From a virus, in the IMG/VR virus record IMGVR_UViG_3300009104_000039, positions 1-42,976 of that record: a stretch of DNA of 42,976 nucleotides. One strand, written 5' to 3'. Position numbers and translations under genes: made by a program. The notes beneath the pieces are model-generated. The model did not search any database and was not told where the DNA came from. It saw only the letters and a program-made list of their open reading frames with translations. Below are positions 26,714-32,115 of the stretch, piece after piece (the first letter of the stretch is position 1; the number at the start of each line of letters is the position of its first letter).

Positions 26714-26968
26714 ATGAATTTAACTGAGAAAGAAATTAAGAAATTGAAAAAAGAAGGAAAATGGACTAAATGTAAACCCCAAAAGAAGCGAATTAAATCT
26801 GTTATCAGTTCATCCGCTTCTATGCATCAGAAAGGTTCTTTTGGATGGTCCTCTCCAATGAATAAAAATGGAGTATCATCAATATACTTTTCTGAAACAA
26901 ACCGTAAACCACGAAACGGTGGCGAGTCTAAATCAAATGGCAAACTTTCTGAAAATCGAGCGTGGTAA
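26714..26968 (+). CDS. First early-operon protein, small and basic, unknown
   Basis: 84 residues from the ATG at 26714, chosen because AAGGA sits 7 nt upstream. An in-frame ATG at 26675 coincides with the predicted transcription start and would be leaderless. The protein begins MNLTEKEIKKLKKEGKWTKC, then is rich in Lys, Ser and Asn (KPQKKRIKSVISSSASMHQK, ETNRKPRNGGESKSNG) and looks largely disordered after the first helix. Early expression and basic character would fit a host-takeover or nucleic-acid-binding role, but there is no recognisable family. Confidence 0.6.
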   Translation: MNLTEKEIKKLKKEGKWTKCKPQKKRIKSVISSSASMHQKGSFGWSSPMNKNGVSSIYFSETNRKPRNGGESKSNGKLSENRAW

Positions 26969-26970
26969 AA

Positions 26971-27051
26971 ATGACTATTAAAGAAATTTTAACAGATATA
27001 TTGCTTTTCAGTTTACTTGGATTATTAATTATTTTGATGTTGTGTTTATAA
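26971..27051 (+). CDS. 26-residue single-span membrane peptide
   Basis: The ATG comes 2 nt after the previous stop. The peptide MTIKEILTDILLFSLLGLLI plus ILMLCL is almost entirely one hydrophobic helix after an acidic-basic head. There is no clear ribosome site of its own, so it would rely on coupling with the gene before it. Real small membrane peptides are common in such phage operons, but at this length chance cannot be excluded. Confidence 0.4.
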   Translation: MTIKEILTDILLFSLLGLLIILMLCL

Positions 27052-27072
27052 AGAAGTTAAGAGGTTAATATT

Positions 27073-27237
27073 ATGAAATTTAAAACTAAAATTTTTACTT
27101 GGTCTCCTTCAAAAAATAGAACTATTATCACAAATGGTTTATTTAACAATTCTATTAAAATGACCATTTCAGATATTAACTTGAAGCGTGCTAAGAGAAT
27201 TAAGAAAAATAAAATTAATTATAAATTTGTATATTAG
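27073..27237 (+). CDS. 54-residue basic early protein, unknown
   Basis: ATG at 27073 with AAGAGG about 8 nt upstream. The protein is Lys/Asn-rich (MKFKTKIFTWSPSKNRTIIT, then INLKRAKRIKKNKINYKFVY), strand-like in the first half and a basic helix at the end. It stops 9 nt before the next gene and has its own ribosome site, which supports it as genuine. No family is recognised. Confidence 0.55.
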   Translation: MKFKTKIFTWSPSKNRTIITNGLFNNSIKMTISDINLKRAKRIKKNKINYKFVY

Positions 27238-27246
27238 GAGATATTA

Positions 27247-27540
27247 ATGAATATGTTATTAAGTAATTTATACCGAGAATTGAGTAAAGAACCGAATAGT
27301 CCAGAAGCATTTATTGCTAACGTAATTTATACTCGCTATTCAAAGAATAGAAAAAAAATGTTAGAAGGTTTATATAACATTATTAATGGTGGTCCTAAAC
27401 ATTATTGGGCGCCTTGCCATGTAACATTTGCTCCATTTCAAATGAAAACGATTTTGGCAACTCCTGCAAATCCAGCATTTGGAAAATCAGGGGACCGTAT
27501 TAAAGAAATTGATATTGAAAATTTACCATTCTACGCATAG
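27247..27540 (+). CDS. Early-operon protein of unknown function (97 aa)
   Basis: A strong AGGAG lies 8 nt before the ATG. The protein begins MNMLLSNLYRELSKEPNSPE and has a central helix (FIANVIYTRYSKNRKKMLEG, LYNIINGGP), then an aromatic segment (KHYWAPCHVTFAPF) and a positively charged tail. The single Cys is not part of a metal site. It looks like a compact soluble protein. Spacing to both neighbours is 8-9 nt. No family is recognised. Confidence 0.62.
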   Translation: MNMLLSNLYRELSKEPNSPEAFIANVIYTRYSKNRKKMLEGLYNIINGGPKHYWAPCHVTFAPFQMKTILATPANPAFGKSGDRIKEIDIENLPFYA

Positions 27541-27548
27541 GAGAAATT

Positions 27549-27833
27549 ATGCACGATACAAGAACAGAAAAAGTTTTGAATAATTTAAATATGTTTGATA
27601 ATGAAAAATTTTATCGAAACATTATAGACAACTGCTCAATGTATGCAGTTAAGCCTAATGGCAACAAACTTTGGTTAATGGATAATTGGGTTTTGGTTCA
27701 ATGGGCTTCTTGTGAACATCATAATCCTTTTGAAACATGGAAATTGCCTAAGAATCAAGCAAGAGAATATTTTGATTCTTTGATTTCAGAAAACGATTTG
27801 AATGTACCACCTCATTTAAAATATAGGACTTAA
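27549..27833 (+). CDS. Early-operon protein of unknown function (94 aa)
   Basis: TAGGAGAA precedes the ATG. The sequence (MFDNEKFYRNIIDNCSMYAV, LWLMDNWVLVQWASCEHHNP, FETWKLPKNQAREYFDSLIS) is Trp-rich with a beta-hairpin-like centre and helical ends, suggesting a small alpha/beta fold. There is no catalytic signature. Its place in the tight early operon suggests host interaction, which is inference. Confidence 0.62.
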   Translation: MHDTRTEKVLNNLNMFDNEKFYRNIIDNCSMYAVKPNGNKLWLMDNWVLVQWASCEHHNPFETWKLPKNQAREYFDSLISENDLNVPPHLKYRT

Positions 27834-27836
27834 AAT

Positions 27837-28079
27837 ATGAAAACTGAAAAAACATATAAATTAGAAATTCCAAGAGCGCAGTTTGATCGTATCGGCGATG
27901 CTTTTGAATTAGAAGATCATTATGTCAACGGATACGATATTAATAAAGATACTATAACTTTTACCGTATCAGAAAATCAACGAAAAAGATTTGCTAAACA
28001 TGCAGTAAAACAAAAAAATCATTTGTACTGGATAACTCAAATCTTTCTACCACGAAACATTAAAAAATATGAAAAATAA
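27837..28079 (+). CDS. Early-operon protein of unknown function (80 aa)
   Basis: The ATG follows the previous stop by 3 nt and has AGGA upstream. The protein reads YKLEIPRAQFDRIGDAFELE, GYDINKDTITFTVSENQRKR, then a basic helix and YWITQIFLPRNIKKYEK. The beta-strand, helix, strand pattern fits a small globular protein. Its last 11 nt overlap the next gene. No family is recognised. Confidence 0.6.
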   Translation: MKTEKTYKLEIPRAQFDRIGDAFELEDHYVNGYDINKDTITFTVSENQRKRFAKHAVKQKNHLYWITQIFLPRNIKKYEK

Positions 28080-28266
28080 AAAATTTAAAATAATAAAAGA
28101 AGCAGCTGAACGGATTGACCCTCCTAGAGGAGTAGAAATTCGATTTGTCAAATCTCAAAAAAAGGGATGGGTTGCAATAACGAAAGACGATAGAGATTGG
28201 CATTTTGGAATCTCTGAGGATGAAATGATGAACCATCTTATTAATGAAGCAGAAGCGAGGTGTTAA
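28069..28266 (+). CDS. Early-operon protein of unknown function (65 aa)
   Basis: It starts inside the end of the preceding gene (11-nt overlap), without a clear ribosome site, so coupling is likely. It has a basic start (MKNKKFKIIKEAAERI), a strand pair (GVEIRFVKSQKKGWVAITKD, DRDWHFGIS) and an acidic C-terminal helix (EDEMMNHLINEAEARC). It looks like a small beta-alpha domain. The stop overlaps the ribosome region of the next gene. Confidence 0.58.
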   Translation: MKNKKFKIIKEAAERIDPPRGVEIRFVKSQKKGWVAITKDDRDWHFGISEDEMMNHLINEAEARC

Positions 28267-28267
28267 T

Positions 28268-28495
28268 ATGAATTATATGATTGAATCTAATAATGAATGG
28301 TATGCAGAACAAGCAGAAAAGCTTGTTGCTCATATCAACAAACTTAATGCTGATGCACAAAAGCAAATGGAGAATGATCCTGATTTGTGGATTGGTATGT
28401 TGACTAATGATATTTTTCATTGGGCAGAGTATGGTGTCCATACTGTTGCTGATTTAGAAAAGTATCTGGATGCAGAAGCAGAAGGGGAATATTAA
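28268..28495 (+). CDS. Early-operon acidic helical protein (75 aa)
   Basis: The ATG at 28268 was chosen because GAGG lies 7 nt upstream; an earlier in-frame ATG at 28244 lies inside the previous gene and lacks a site. The protein is helical and acidic (ESNNEWYAEQAEKLVAHINK, ADAQKQMENDPDLWIGMLTN, VHTVADLEKYLDAEAEGEY). Small acidic early proteins of phages often bind and inhibit host proteins; here that is only a possibility. No family is recognised. Confidence 0.6.
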   Translation: MNYMIESNNEWYAEQAEKLVAHINKLNADAQKQMENDPDLWIGMLTNDIFHWAEYGVHTVADLEKYLDAEAEGEY

Positions 28496-28496
28496 A

Positions 28497-28691
28497 ATGA
28501 CAATGATGCTATCACAAATGGGTTATGTTCACAAGTTTGTTTTGGTGAACAATTTTAAACGCCTTCCTAATTATACCAACGGATATATTTCTTGGAAGGA
28601 TTATAGAGGCAATATTGTAACACTTGCAGACGTTATGGATATTGTGGATAATATGTCATTTAAAGAATTACAGGAGCTTGCAGAAAAATAA
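28497..28691 (+). CDS. Early-operon protein of unknown function (64 aa)
   Basis: The ATG at 28497 lies 1 nt after the previous stop, with AAGGGGA about 8 nt upstream; a longer frame from 28470 would overlap the previous gene without a site. The protein reads MLSQMGYVHKFVLVNNFKRL, NGYISWKDYRGNIVTLADVM, DIVDNMSFKELQELAEK: a beta pair followed by two helices. The stop overlaps the next ATG by 1 nt (TAATG). Confidence 0.58.
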   Translation: MTMMLSQMGYVHKFVLVNNFKRLPNYTNGYISWKDYRGNIVTLADVMDIVDNMSFKELQELAEK

Positions 28692-28927
28692 TGTTTAACT
28701 CTACACGAAATAATAAGACAGCTGAGATCCTCAGCAAAGTCAATTTAAAAGAACTTGTTCCAAGTGATATGAAGGTCCCACCTTTGAGACTGGAAACAAG
28801 TTTGCAAAATGTAACTTGGTTATGCCGTAATCTAATGGTGCAGAACAAACACCATCCAGAAGCAAAACAGACTTTAGCAAAATTAAATATGTTAAGAAAT
28901 AAAGTATTACTATTAGGAGATTTATAA
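28691..28927 (+). CDS. Early-operon helical protein (78 aa)
   Basis: It starts on TAATG, coupled to the gene before, and ends on TAATG with the gene after. The sequence (NKTAEILSKVNLKELVPSDM, RLETSLQNVTWLCRNLMVQN, PEAKQTLAKLNMLRNKVLLL) predicts three amphipathic helices. There are no metal or catalytic motifs. It could be a small protein-binding module; no family is recognised. Confidence 0.58.
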   Translation: MFNSTRNNKTAEILSKVNLKELVPSDMKVPPLRLETSLQNVTWLCRNLMVQNKHHPEAKQTLAKLNMLRNKVLLLGDL

Positions 28928-29117
28928 TGGAAGAAGTGAATACAATGACAATTTATTGTCCTACTTGTGATGGTGATAATGTCAAACTAATTAAAGGAAC
29001 TATTTTTAAAGAAGGAAATAAATGGGAGTGTATTACTAAGAAAAAGAATTGTCCGAATTTTACTGTAAAGGAACAAATGTTATTTGATCCTCCAGATTGG
29101 GATGATTTAGATTTAGA

Positions 29118-29127
<10 letters not shown>
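28927..29127 (+). CDS. Small zinc-ribbon-like protein overlapping tRNA-Pro
   Basis: 66 residues; AGGAG about 8 nt upstream supports the ATG at 28927. It contains CPTC at residues ~11-14 and a second pair C...C ([10 protein letters not shown]), the four-Cys layout of a small zinc ribbon. The tail is strongly acidic ([14 protein letters not shown]). Its last 10 nt are also the first 10 nt of the tRNA gene, and the TAG stop is supplied by tRNA bases 8-10. DNA or protein binding is inferred from the ribbon. Confidence 0.6.
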
Positions 29128-29194
<67 letters not shown>

Positions 29195-29214
29195 TAAACT
29201 TTAAGGAGAATAAA

Positions 29215-29445
29215 ATGAAAATGATTGATGCAAACTATTATCAATGCCCTTATTGCAAATCAGAATCTATTGAATGTGATGAACATTACTTTGATGGGAG
29301 TGTTGTGAACTGCCATATGAGTTGTGTAGATTGTGAAGAGCAATGGGATGAATGTTATGAAATGACAGCACGTTATACTAAAGAAGGTAATACATTGCAA
29401 GTATTTCCTACATATGAAAATAAAATTTTAAAGGAGTTAAACTAA
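29215..29445 (+). CDS. Zinc-ribbon protein (76 aa)
   Basis: AAGGAG lies upstream of the ATG. Two CxxC pairs are clear: YQCPYCKSESIECDEHYFDG and NCHMSCVDCEEQWDECYEMT. The spacing (CPYC about 26 residues before CVDC, then QW) is the small zinc-ribbon fold found in many phage and bacterial accessory proteins. The C-terminal segment forms a strand pair and a helix. It ends on TAATG coupled to the next gene. The partner is unknown. Confidence 0.7.
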   Translation: MKMIDANYYQCPYCKSESIECDEHYFDGSVVNCHMSCVDCEEQWDECYEMTARYTKEGNTLQVFPTYENKILKELN

Positions 29446-29732
29446 TGAAATTAAAACAACTTGGAAGTAATCAAACCGAAGTCGTATTTAAAGATGGCAC
29501 TTATGTTCTGTTTTCTTATGAAACACCCGTAGCCGTTTCAACAGCAGAAGGAATGTTTGTTACAGAACAAAAGTATTCTAACACGACAACAAAACATATC
29601 AATAAATGGTGTAATGGAATTAGTTTACGTCATACAATTCCACAGGAATTGATTGATAATTTAATCTCTGGTGTTAGTCCAAAAGCTTCACTTAAATTGA
29701 GAACAGCTTCAAGACTCAATAATGTTTCTTGA
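29445..29732 (+). CDS. Conserved small phage protein (DUF8033-like), end of the early operon
   Basis: 95 residues. The pattern VVFKDGTYVLFSYETPVAVS, TEQKYSNTTTKHINKW, ELIDNLIS is that of a small phage family that I associate with DUF8033 (a beta sheet followed by a Trp at the KHINKW motif). It is coupled to the zinc-ribbon gene by TAATG, with GGAG 9 nt upstream. The last 17 nt overlap the convergent minus-strand gene at 29716. The function of the family is unknown. Confidence 0.6.
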   Translation: MKLKQLGSNQTEVVFKDGTYVLFSYETPVAVSTAEGMFVTEQKYSNTTTKHINKWCNGISLRHTIPQELIDNLISGVSPKASLKLRTASRLNNVS

Positions 29733-29955
29733 GGAATTTATAACAAACTACTAATACTAGAACAGCACCAAGAACAATTCCAAAATTCTCAAGTGAGGAC
29801 CTCCCACCCGAGGCCTCACATTGTTCTTTGGGTTTCTCCGCTTCAACTTTAATAGTTTCCAGAACCATACTGGGAGTTGTTATCAATCCTGCATCATGTA
29901 CCTGTTTTATTTCACCATTGACATCTATTGAATAATTATATAGATTCTGATTCAT
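29716..29955 (-). CDS. Small protein with C-terminal membrane anchor
   Basis: 79 residues, with AGGAAAGAG before the ATG. The first ~55 residues are soluble (YSIDVNGEIKQVHDAGLITT, VEAEKPKEQCEASGGRSS). Residues ~57-72 form one membrane span (FGIVLGAVLVLVVCYKF) ended by KKHY. The ATG overlaps the end of the cyclo-ligase gene by 20 nt, so the two are coupled. A tail-anchored peptide near a peptidase gene could take part in lysis, but no holin or spanin signature is clear. Confidence 0.58.
   Translation of the reverse strand: MNQNLYNYSIDVNGEIKQVHDAGLITTPSMVLETIKVEAEKPKEQCEASGGRSSLENFGIVLGAVLVLVVCYKFLKKHY
29793..29819. terminator. GC-rich hairpin at the convergent gene junction
   Basis: The arms GTGAGG (29793-29798) and CCTCAC (29814-29819) enclose a second stem CCTC/GAGG with a 6-nt loop. 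The stem is unusually GC-rich for this genome and lies about 60 nt after the end of the plus-strand early operon. No clean U tract follows on either strand, so termination is only a possibility. It lies inside the 79-residue gene. Confidence 0.4.
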
Positions 29956-30508
29956 CTCTTTCCTTTCTCCAATGTAAATTCCTATATATGTATTCTTCCG
30001 TTACTAACATATCCATAGGAATATCATGGCCTTCTGGTGAGAATAGATATTCTCCTTTTACGATTTGTTCCTCATAAGCCAATCCTACAGCATAGGTACC
30101 TAATTGAGACAAAAGAATATCATAGAATCCTTTCCCTCTCCCCAACCTGTTTAATTCCAAATCAAATACAACTCCTGGACAAATAACTAGATCAATCCCT
30201 TTATCCTGATATTGTCTCACATAAGCAGGTTCTACTTTATACAAGTGTTCTTCAGGAACAATAATCTCTTTACCTAGTCTCTTGGCTTCTTCTAACACTT
30301 TTACGGTAGAGACTTCATTGCCTATACTCTTATAACAATGAATTTTCTTTGCTTCAATCCATACACGCTGTTCAAACAACTGTTTACATACTATATTACT
30401 CTTACGGTTGACATCTTCAACATCCATCTGTTTACGCTGTTCGAGGTATTTTCCCCTCAGGATCTTCTTCTCTACACTCTTGTACATCTCGTTTCTTATT
30501 TGTACCAT
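29936..30508 (-). CDS. 5-formyltetrahydrofolate cyclo-ligase (MTHFS)
   Basis: 190 residues, the normal length of the family. It converts 5-formyl-THF plus ATP to 5,10-methenyl-THF, returning a stalled folate to one-carbon metabolism. The motifs are in order: KKILRGKYLEQRKQM (N-terminal basic helix), YKSIGNEVST, DLVICPGVVFDLELN, RLGRGKGFYD (nucleotide/substrate loop, residues ~121-130) and HDIPMDMLVTE near the end. The ATG at 30508 is preferred because GAGGAGG lies 9 nt upstream; a GTG at 30517 is also in frame. It overlaps the small gene upstream by 77 nt and the membrane gene downstream by 20 nt. In a phage this would be an auxiliary metabolic gene feeding purine or dTMP synthesis. Confidence 0.88.
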   Translation of the reverse strand: MVQIRNEMYKSVEKKILRGKYLEQRKQMDVEDVNRKSNIVCKQLFEQRVWIEAKKIHCYKSIGNEVSTVKVLEEAKRLGKEIIVPEEHLYKVEPAYVRQYQDKGIDLVICPGVVFDLELNRLGRGKGFYDILLSQLGTYAVGLAYEEQIVKGEYLFSPEGHDIPMDMLVTEEYIYRNLHWRKERDESESI

Positions 30509-30605
30509 TCTCATCACCCTCCTCAGTTACCAATAATTCTTCTAATAACTCACACCCTTCCATAGTAAAGATCGTGTTCTTACCGAAGTCTTTGAATGAA
30601 ATCAT
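30432..30605 (-). CDS. 57-residue acidic protein overlapping the cyclo-ligase start
   Basis: ATG at 30605 with a strong AAGGAG upstream. The protein reads MISFKDFGKNTIFTMEGCEL, LEELLVTEEGDENGTNKKRD, then VQECREEDPEGKIPRTA: a short beta start, an acidic middle and a disordered tail. It runs 77 nt into the cyclo-ligase gene in another frame, and its middle supplies the ribosome site of that gene. The good site argues for expression; the long overlap makes it less certain. Confidence 0.5.
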   Translation of the reverse strand: MISFKDFGKNTIFTMEGCELLEELLVTEEGDENGTNKKRDVQECREEDPEGKIPRTA

Positions 30606-30618
30606 TTGTTACTCTCCT

Positions 30619-30639
30619 TATAAACCTTCTGAGTTTATA
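30619..30639 (-). promoter_or_regulatory. Hairpin immediately before a ribosome site
   Basis: TATAAAC (30619-30625) and GTTTATA (30633-30639) form a 7-bp inverted repeat with a 7-nt loop. On the minus-strand transcript it ends where the AAGGAG site of the 57-residue gene begins. It may control translation, or cover a TATAAA-like -10 element. It lies in the 70-nt gap after the M15 peptidase gene. Confidence 0.35.
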
Positions 30640-30675
30640 GTACCAAACTAATTCAATATATGACATATGAGCTTC

Positions 30676-31092
30676 CTAGTAAACAAATACTCCTTGTGGT
30701 TTATCATAGTCTACATCTACATGCAGAAATTCTTTGTGAACACCTACTCTATCAAAGAACCTCAAACAGTACTTCAATAGATCGTGGCGTTCACCCATAC
30801 TCTTACAACCTATATCAGCTGCGATACACTTGATATGCGAGGAAGTATCACGGGAACCTATATTACGATTATGACTGAGGCAACGTATTCCTGAAGTAAT
30901 TATCATAGACTTACCGTAATCATCTCTAACCCTCTGTAACCGATTTACTAACAATTCACTAATAGTACCTGTACCACATCCGCATTTACAGTCAAACTCC
31001 TCTTTAGTGAAATTAGCTGTAAGTTTAGTCATACTGCTCTCCCAATTAAATAGCTTCTTCCCATCTAGTGTGTAGTTAAAGTTTGTTGACAT
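30676..31092 (-). CDS. M15-family peptidase, endolysin candidate
   Basis: 138 residues. It has the peptidase M15 (D,D-carboxypeptidase/L-alanyl-D-glutamate endopeptidase) signature: SGIRCLSHN at ~67, SSHIKCIAADIG giving H86 and D93, and LHVD giving H124, the three zinc ligands. The N-terminal part ANFTKEEFDCKCGCGTG is typical of the single-domain enzymes, here with a Cys cluster. It would cut peptidoglycan cross-links at lysis. The start at 31092 overlaps the upstream stop (TAATG). A second ATG at 31032 has GGGAGAG upstream and would give 118 residues, so the true start is uncertain. Confidence 0.85.
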   Translation of the reverse strand: MSTNFNYTLDGKKLFNWESSMTKLTANFTKEEFDCKCGCGTGTISELLVNRLQRVRDDYGKSMIITSGIRCLSHNRNIGSRDTSSHIKCIAADIGCKSMGERHDLLKYCLRFFDRVGVHKEFLHVDVDYDKPQGVFVY

Positions 31093-31268
31093 TATCCGCC
31101 AGTTACATTAATACTGTTATCTTCTCTCTTTATTATAGGAATCTTATCTTCATCTCTATTGAGATTCTTCATCAATGTAGATACAAGTTTCTGTAATCTA
31201 AGGTTCTCATCAATAATATGATCTATCCATAGATCGTCTTGAGGTGTATCTCCTACAGGTTTATCCAT
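31092..31268 (-). CDS. 58-residue acidic protein coupled to the M15 peptidase
   Basis: ATG at 31268 with GGAG 8 nt upstream. The sequence MDKPVGDTPQDDLWIDHIID, ENLRLQKLVSTLMKNLNRDE, then DKIPIIKREDNSINVTGG predicts a single amphipathic helix flanked by loose ends. It ends on TAATG, shared with the peptidase start. It is the first gene after the palindrome-bearing promoter at 31319-31367. A helper or regulator of the lysis enzyme is possible but unsupported. Confidence 0.6.
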   Translation of the reverse strand: MDKPVGDTPQDDLWIDHIIDENLRLQKLVSTLMKNLNRDEDKIPIIKREDNSINVTGG

Positions 31269-31296
31269 AGCAATTCTCCGGTGAGTTTTTTTTTCT

Positions 31297-31311
31297 CCGA
31301 AATTTTTTCGG
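31297..31311 (-). promoter_or_regulatory. 5'-end mRNA hairpin
   Basis: CCGAAA (31297-31302) and TTTCGG (31306-31311) form a 6-bp stem with a 3-nt loop. On the minus strand the hairpin would begin within 1-2 nt of the start predicted from the TATAAT at 31319-31324, a position typical of RNA-stabilising 5' hairpins. An A-run, not a U-run, follows, so it is not a terminator for these genes. Confidence 0.4.
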
Positions 31312-31318
31312 GTTCGTT

Positions 31319-31324
31319 ATTATA
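31319..31324 (-). promoter_or_regulatory. Promoter with TATAAT but no -35 consensus
   Basis: TATAAT on the minus strand would start transcription near 31312, leading into the 58-residue gene and the M15 peptidase. The -35 position reads AGAGTA, unlike TTGACA, and is covered by the tandem palindromes. That is the pattern of an activator-dependent promoter. Confidence 0.5.
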
Positions 31325-31333
31325 TAGACGCGA

Positions 31334-31367
31334 CTTCAGAATACTCTGAACTTCAGAATACTCTGAT
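31334..31367. repeat. Tandem 17-bp palindromic repeats at a promoter
   Basis: CTTCAGAATACTCTGAA (31334-31350) is followed at once by CTTCAGAATACTCTGAT (31351-31367). Each contains inverted arms TTCAGA and TCTGAA around ATAC (the last base differs in the second). Relative to the predicted start at 31312 they span about -22 to -55, each unit about one and a half helical turns. This looks like two dimer-binding sites for a regulator. Confidence 0.6.
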
Positions 31368-31372
31368 TTCTA

Positions 31373-31507
31373 CGGAAAAAATTGAGGCTCGTAAAATAAG
31401 TATCTCAAGTAAGCCGCTAAGATACCGCTGTTATATCCTGAGTTTACTGTCCATGTCGCTAAATCGCGCAACTTAGGTTCGGCCAGGTAATCTTTTCCCG
31501 TTCTCGA
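31373..31507 (-). other. Protein-like in-frame extension after the stop of the 102-residue gene
   Basis: Directly after the TAA at 31508-31510 the same frame stays open for 45 codons to a TAG at 31370-31372. It encodes SRTGKDYLAEPKLRDLATWT, VNSGYNSGILAAYLRYLFYE, PQFFP. The composition (Tyr, Leu, Trp, Ala, a clear amphipathic helix) looks like real protein. No ATG lies in frame; a TTG after about 14 codons is the only usual alternative start and lacks a ribosome site. It may be a readthrough extension, a decayed C-terminus, or part of a split gene. Confidence 0.4.
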
Positions 31508-31816
31508 TTACTTCTGTAATAAGCTGAGGATTTCCTCTAATTTACCGCGGTACTCCATGATATACTCTGCTTCATCTCCGTGTTCGTCATCATCAGCTTC
31601 CCTCAGCATGTCATCTAGTTCGTGGCACATATCAATCAGGTAACCGCAGAGAATGTCTAAGGAGCCGGATTCAAACTGGTATAATGAGGGATTGTCTTTG
31701 AGTTTCTCTGACATATCTGCAGCCCAACTGGTATCCTCTGGAAGTATCTCAACATCATTGAGTGCCAAGCGGATGTACTCAGTATGTTTCGGAGTCATAT
31801 CGGAAAGGAATCTCAT
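31508..31816 (-). CDS. Acidic helical protein at the end of the micro-gene array (102 aa)
   Basis: The sequence MRFLSDMTPKHTEYIRLALN, SLYQFESGSLDILCGYLIDM, CHELDDMLREADDDEHGDEA is helical and very acidic. The ATG has no strong site of its own but overlaps the stop of the 26-residue gene (ATGA), so coupling is likely. The frame is also open upstream of this ATG for 16 codons (RKILFLPENRRGYQIP), suggesting that the family may be longer. It is followed by an in-frame extension after its stop. No family is recognised. Confidence 0.6.
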   Translation of the reverse strand: MRFLSDMTPKHTEYIRLALNDVEILPEDTSWAADMSEKLKDNPSLYQFESGSLDILCGYLIDMCHELDDMLREADDDEHGDEAEYIMEYRGKLEEILSLLQK

Positions 31817-31893
31817 AGGGATCTGGTACCCTCTGCGGTTCTCTGGTAAAAATAGGATTTTCCTTTAAGTCGCCAAGTCCCTCTATGTTCCAT
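31813..31893 (-). CDS. 26-residue basic peptide in the micro-gene array
   Basis: The ATG at 31893 overlaps the previous stop (TGATG) and has AAAGGGG 8 nt upstream, a strong site. The peptide MEHRGTWRLKGKSYFYQRTA plus EGTRSL is basic and aromatic. Its TGA overlaps the ATG of the 102-residue gene (ATGA). Alone it is too short to trust, but the site and both junctions support it. Confidence 0.42.
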   Translation of the reverse strand: MEHRGTWRLKGKSYFYQRTAEGTRSL

Positions 31894-31988
31894 CAAACAC
31901 ACCCCTTTCCAATTTCCCCACTACATTCTCCAACCCATTCTGACATTATCCAACACTTCGTAACACTCTGTAACCCCTTATGAATCAT
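31893..31988 (-). CDS. 31-residue peptide in the micro-gene array
   Basis: The ATG overlaps the stop of the 42-residue gene (ATGA), and the stop overlaps the next ATG (TGATG). The peptide is MIHKGLQSVTKCWIMSEWVG plus ECSGEIGKGCV, with three Cys. There is no strong site; it depends on coupling. It may simply be an open stretch that keeps ribosomes moving. Confidence 0.35.
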   Translation of the reverse strand: MIHKGLQSVTKCWIMSEWVGECSGEIGKGCV

Positions 31989-32113
31989 GTACATACACCA
32001 CAGGCACACATTAACATCAATAAACCCATCATAAACGCTCCTACACACAACATTACAGCCATCCACCACCATTTCTCTCTCATGTTAGCTTTGTGTTCTT
32101 CCCAATCGTTCAT
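31985..32113 (-). CDS. 42-residue membrane protein in the micro-gene array
   Basis: MNDWEEHKANMREKWWWMAV begins a charged head with three consecutive Trp at the membrane edge. One hydrophobic helix follows (MLCVGAFMMGLLMLMCACG), ending with three Cys near the C-terminus. It starts 2 nt after the previous gene ends. The Trp-flanked single span is convincing as a real membrane peptide. A lysis or membrane-modifying role is possible, not shown. Confidence 0.55.
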   Translation of the reverse strand: MNDWEEHKANMREKWWWMAVMLCVGAFMMGLLMLMCACGVCT

Positions 32114-32115
32114 TC

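Noticed and set aside
31297-31311. Hairpin considered as an intrinsic terminator
   Set aside because: In the direction of the local genes it is followed by an A-run, and no plus-strand gene ends nearby; a 5' stabilising hairpin fits better.
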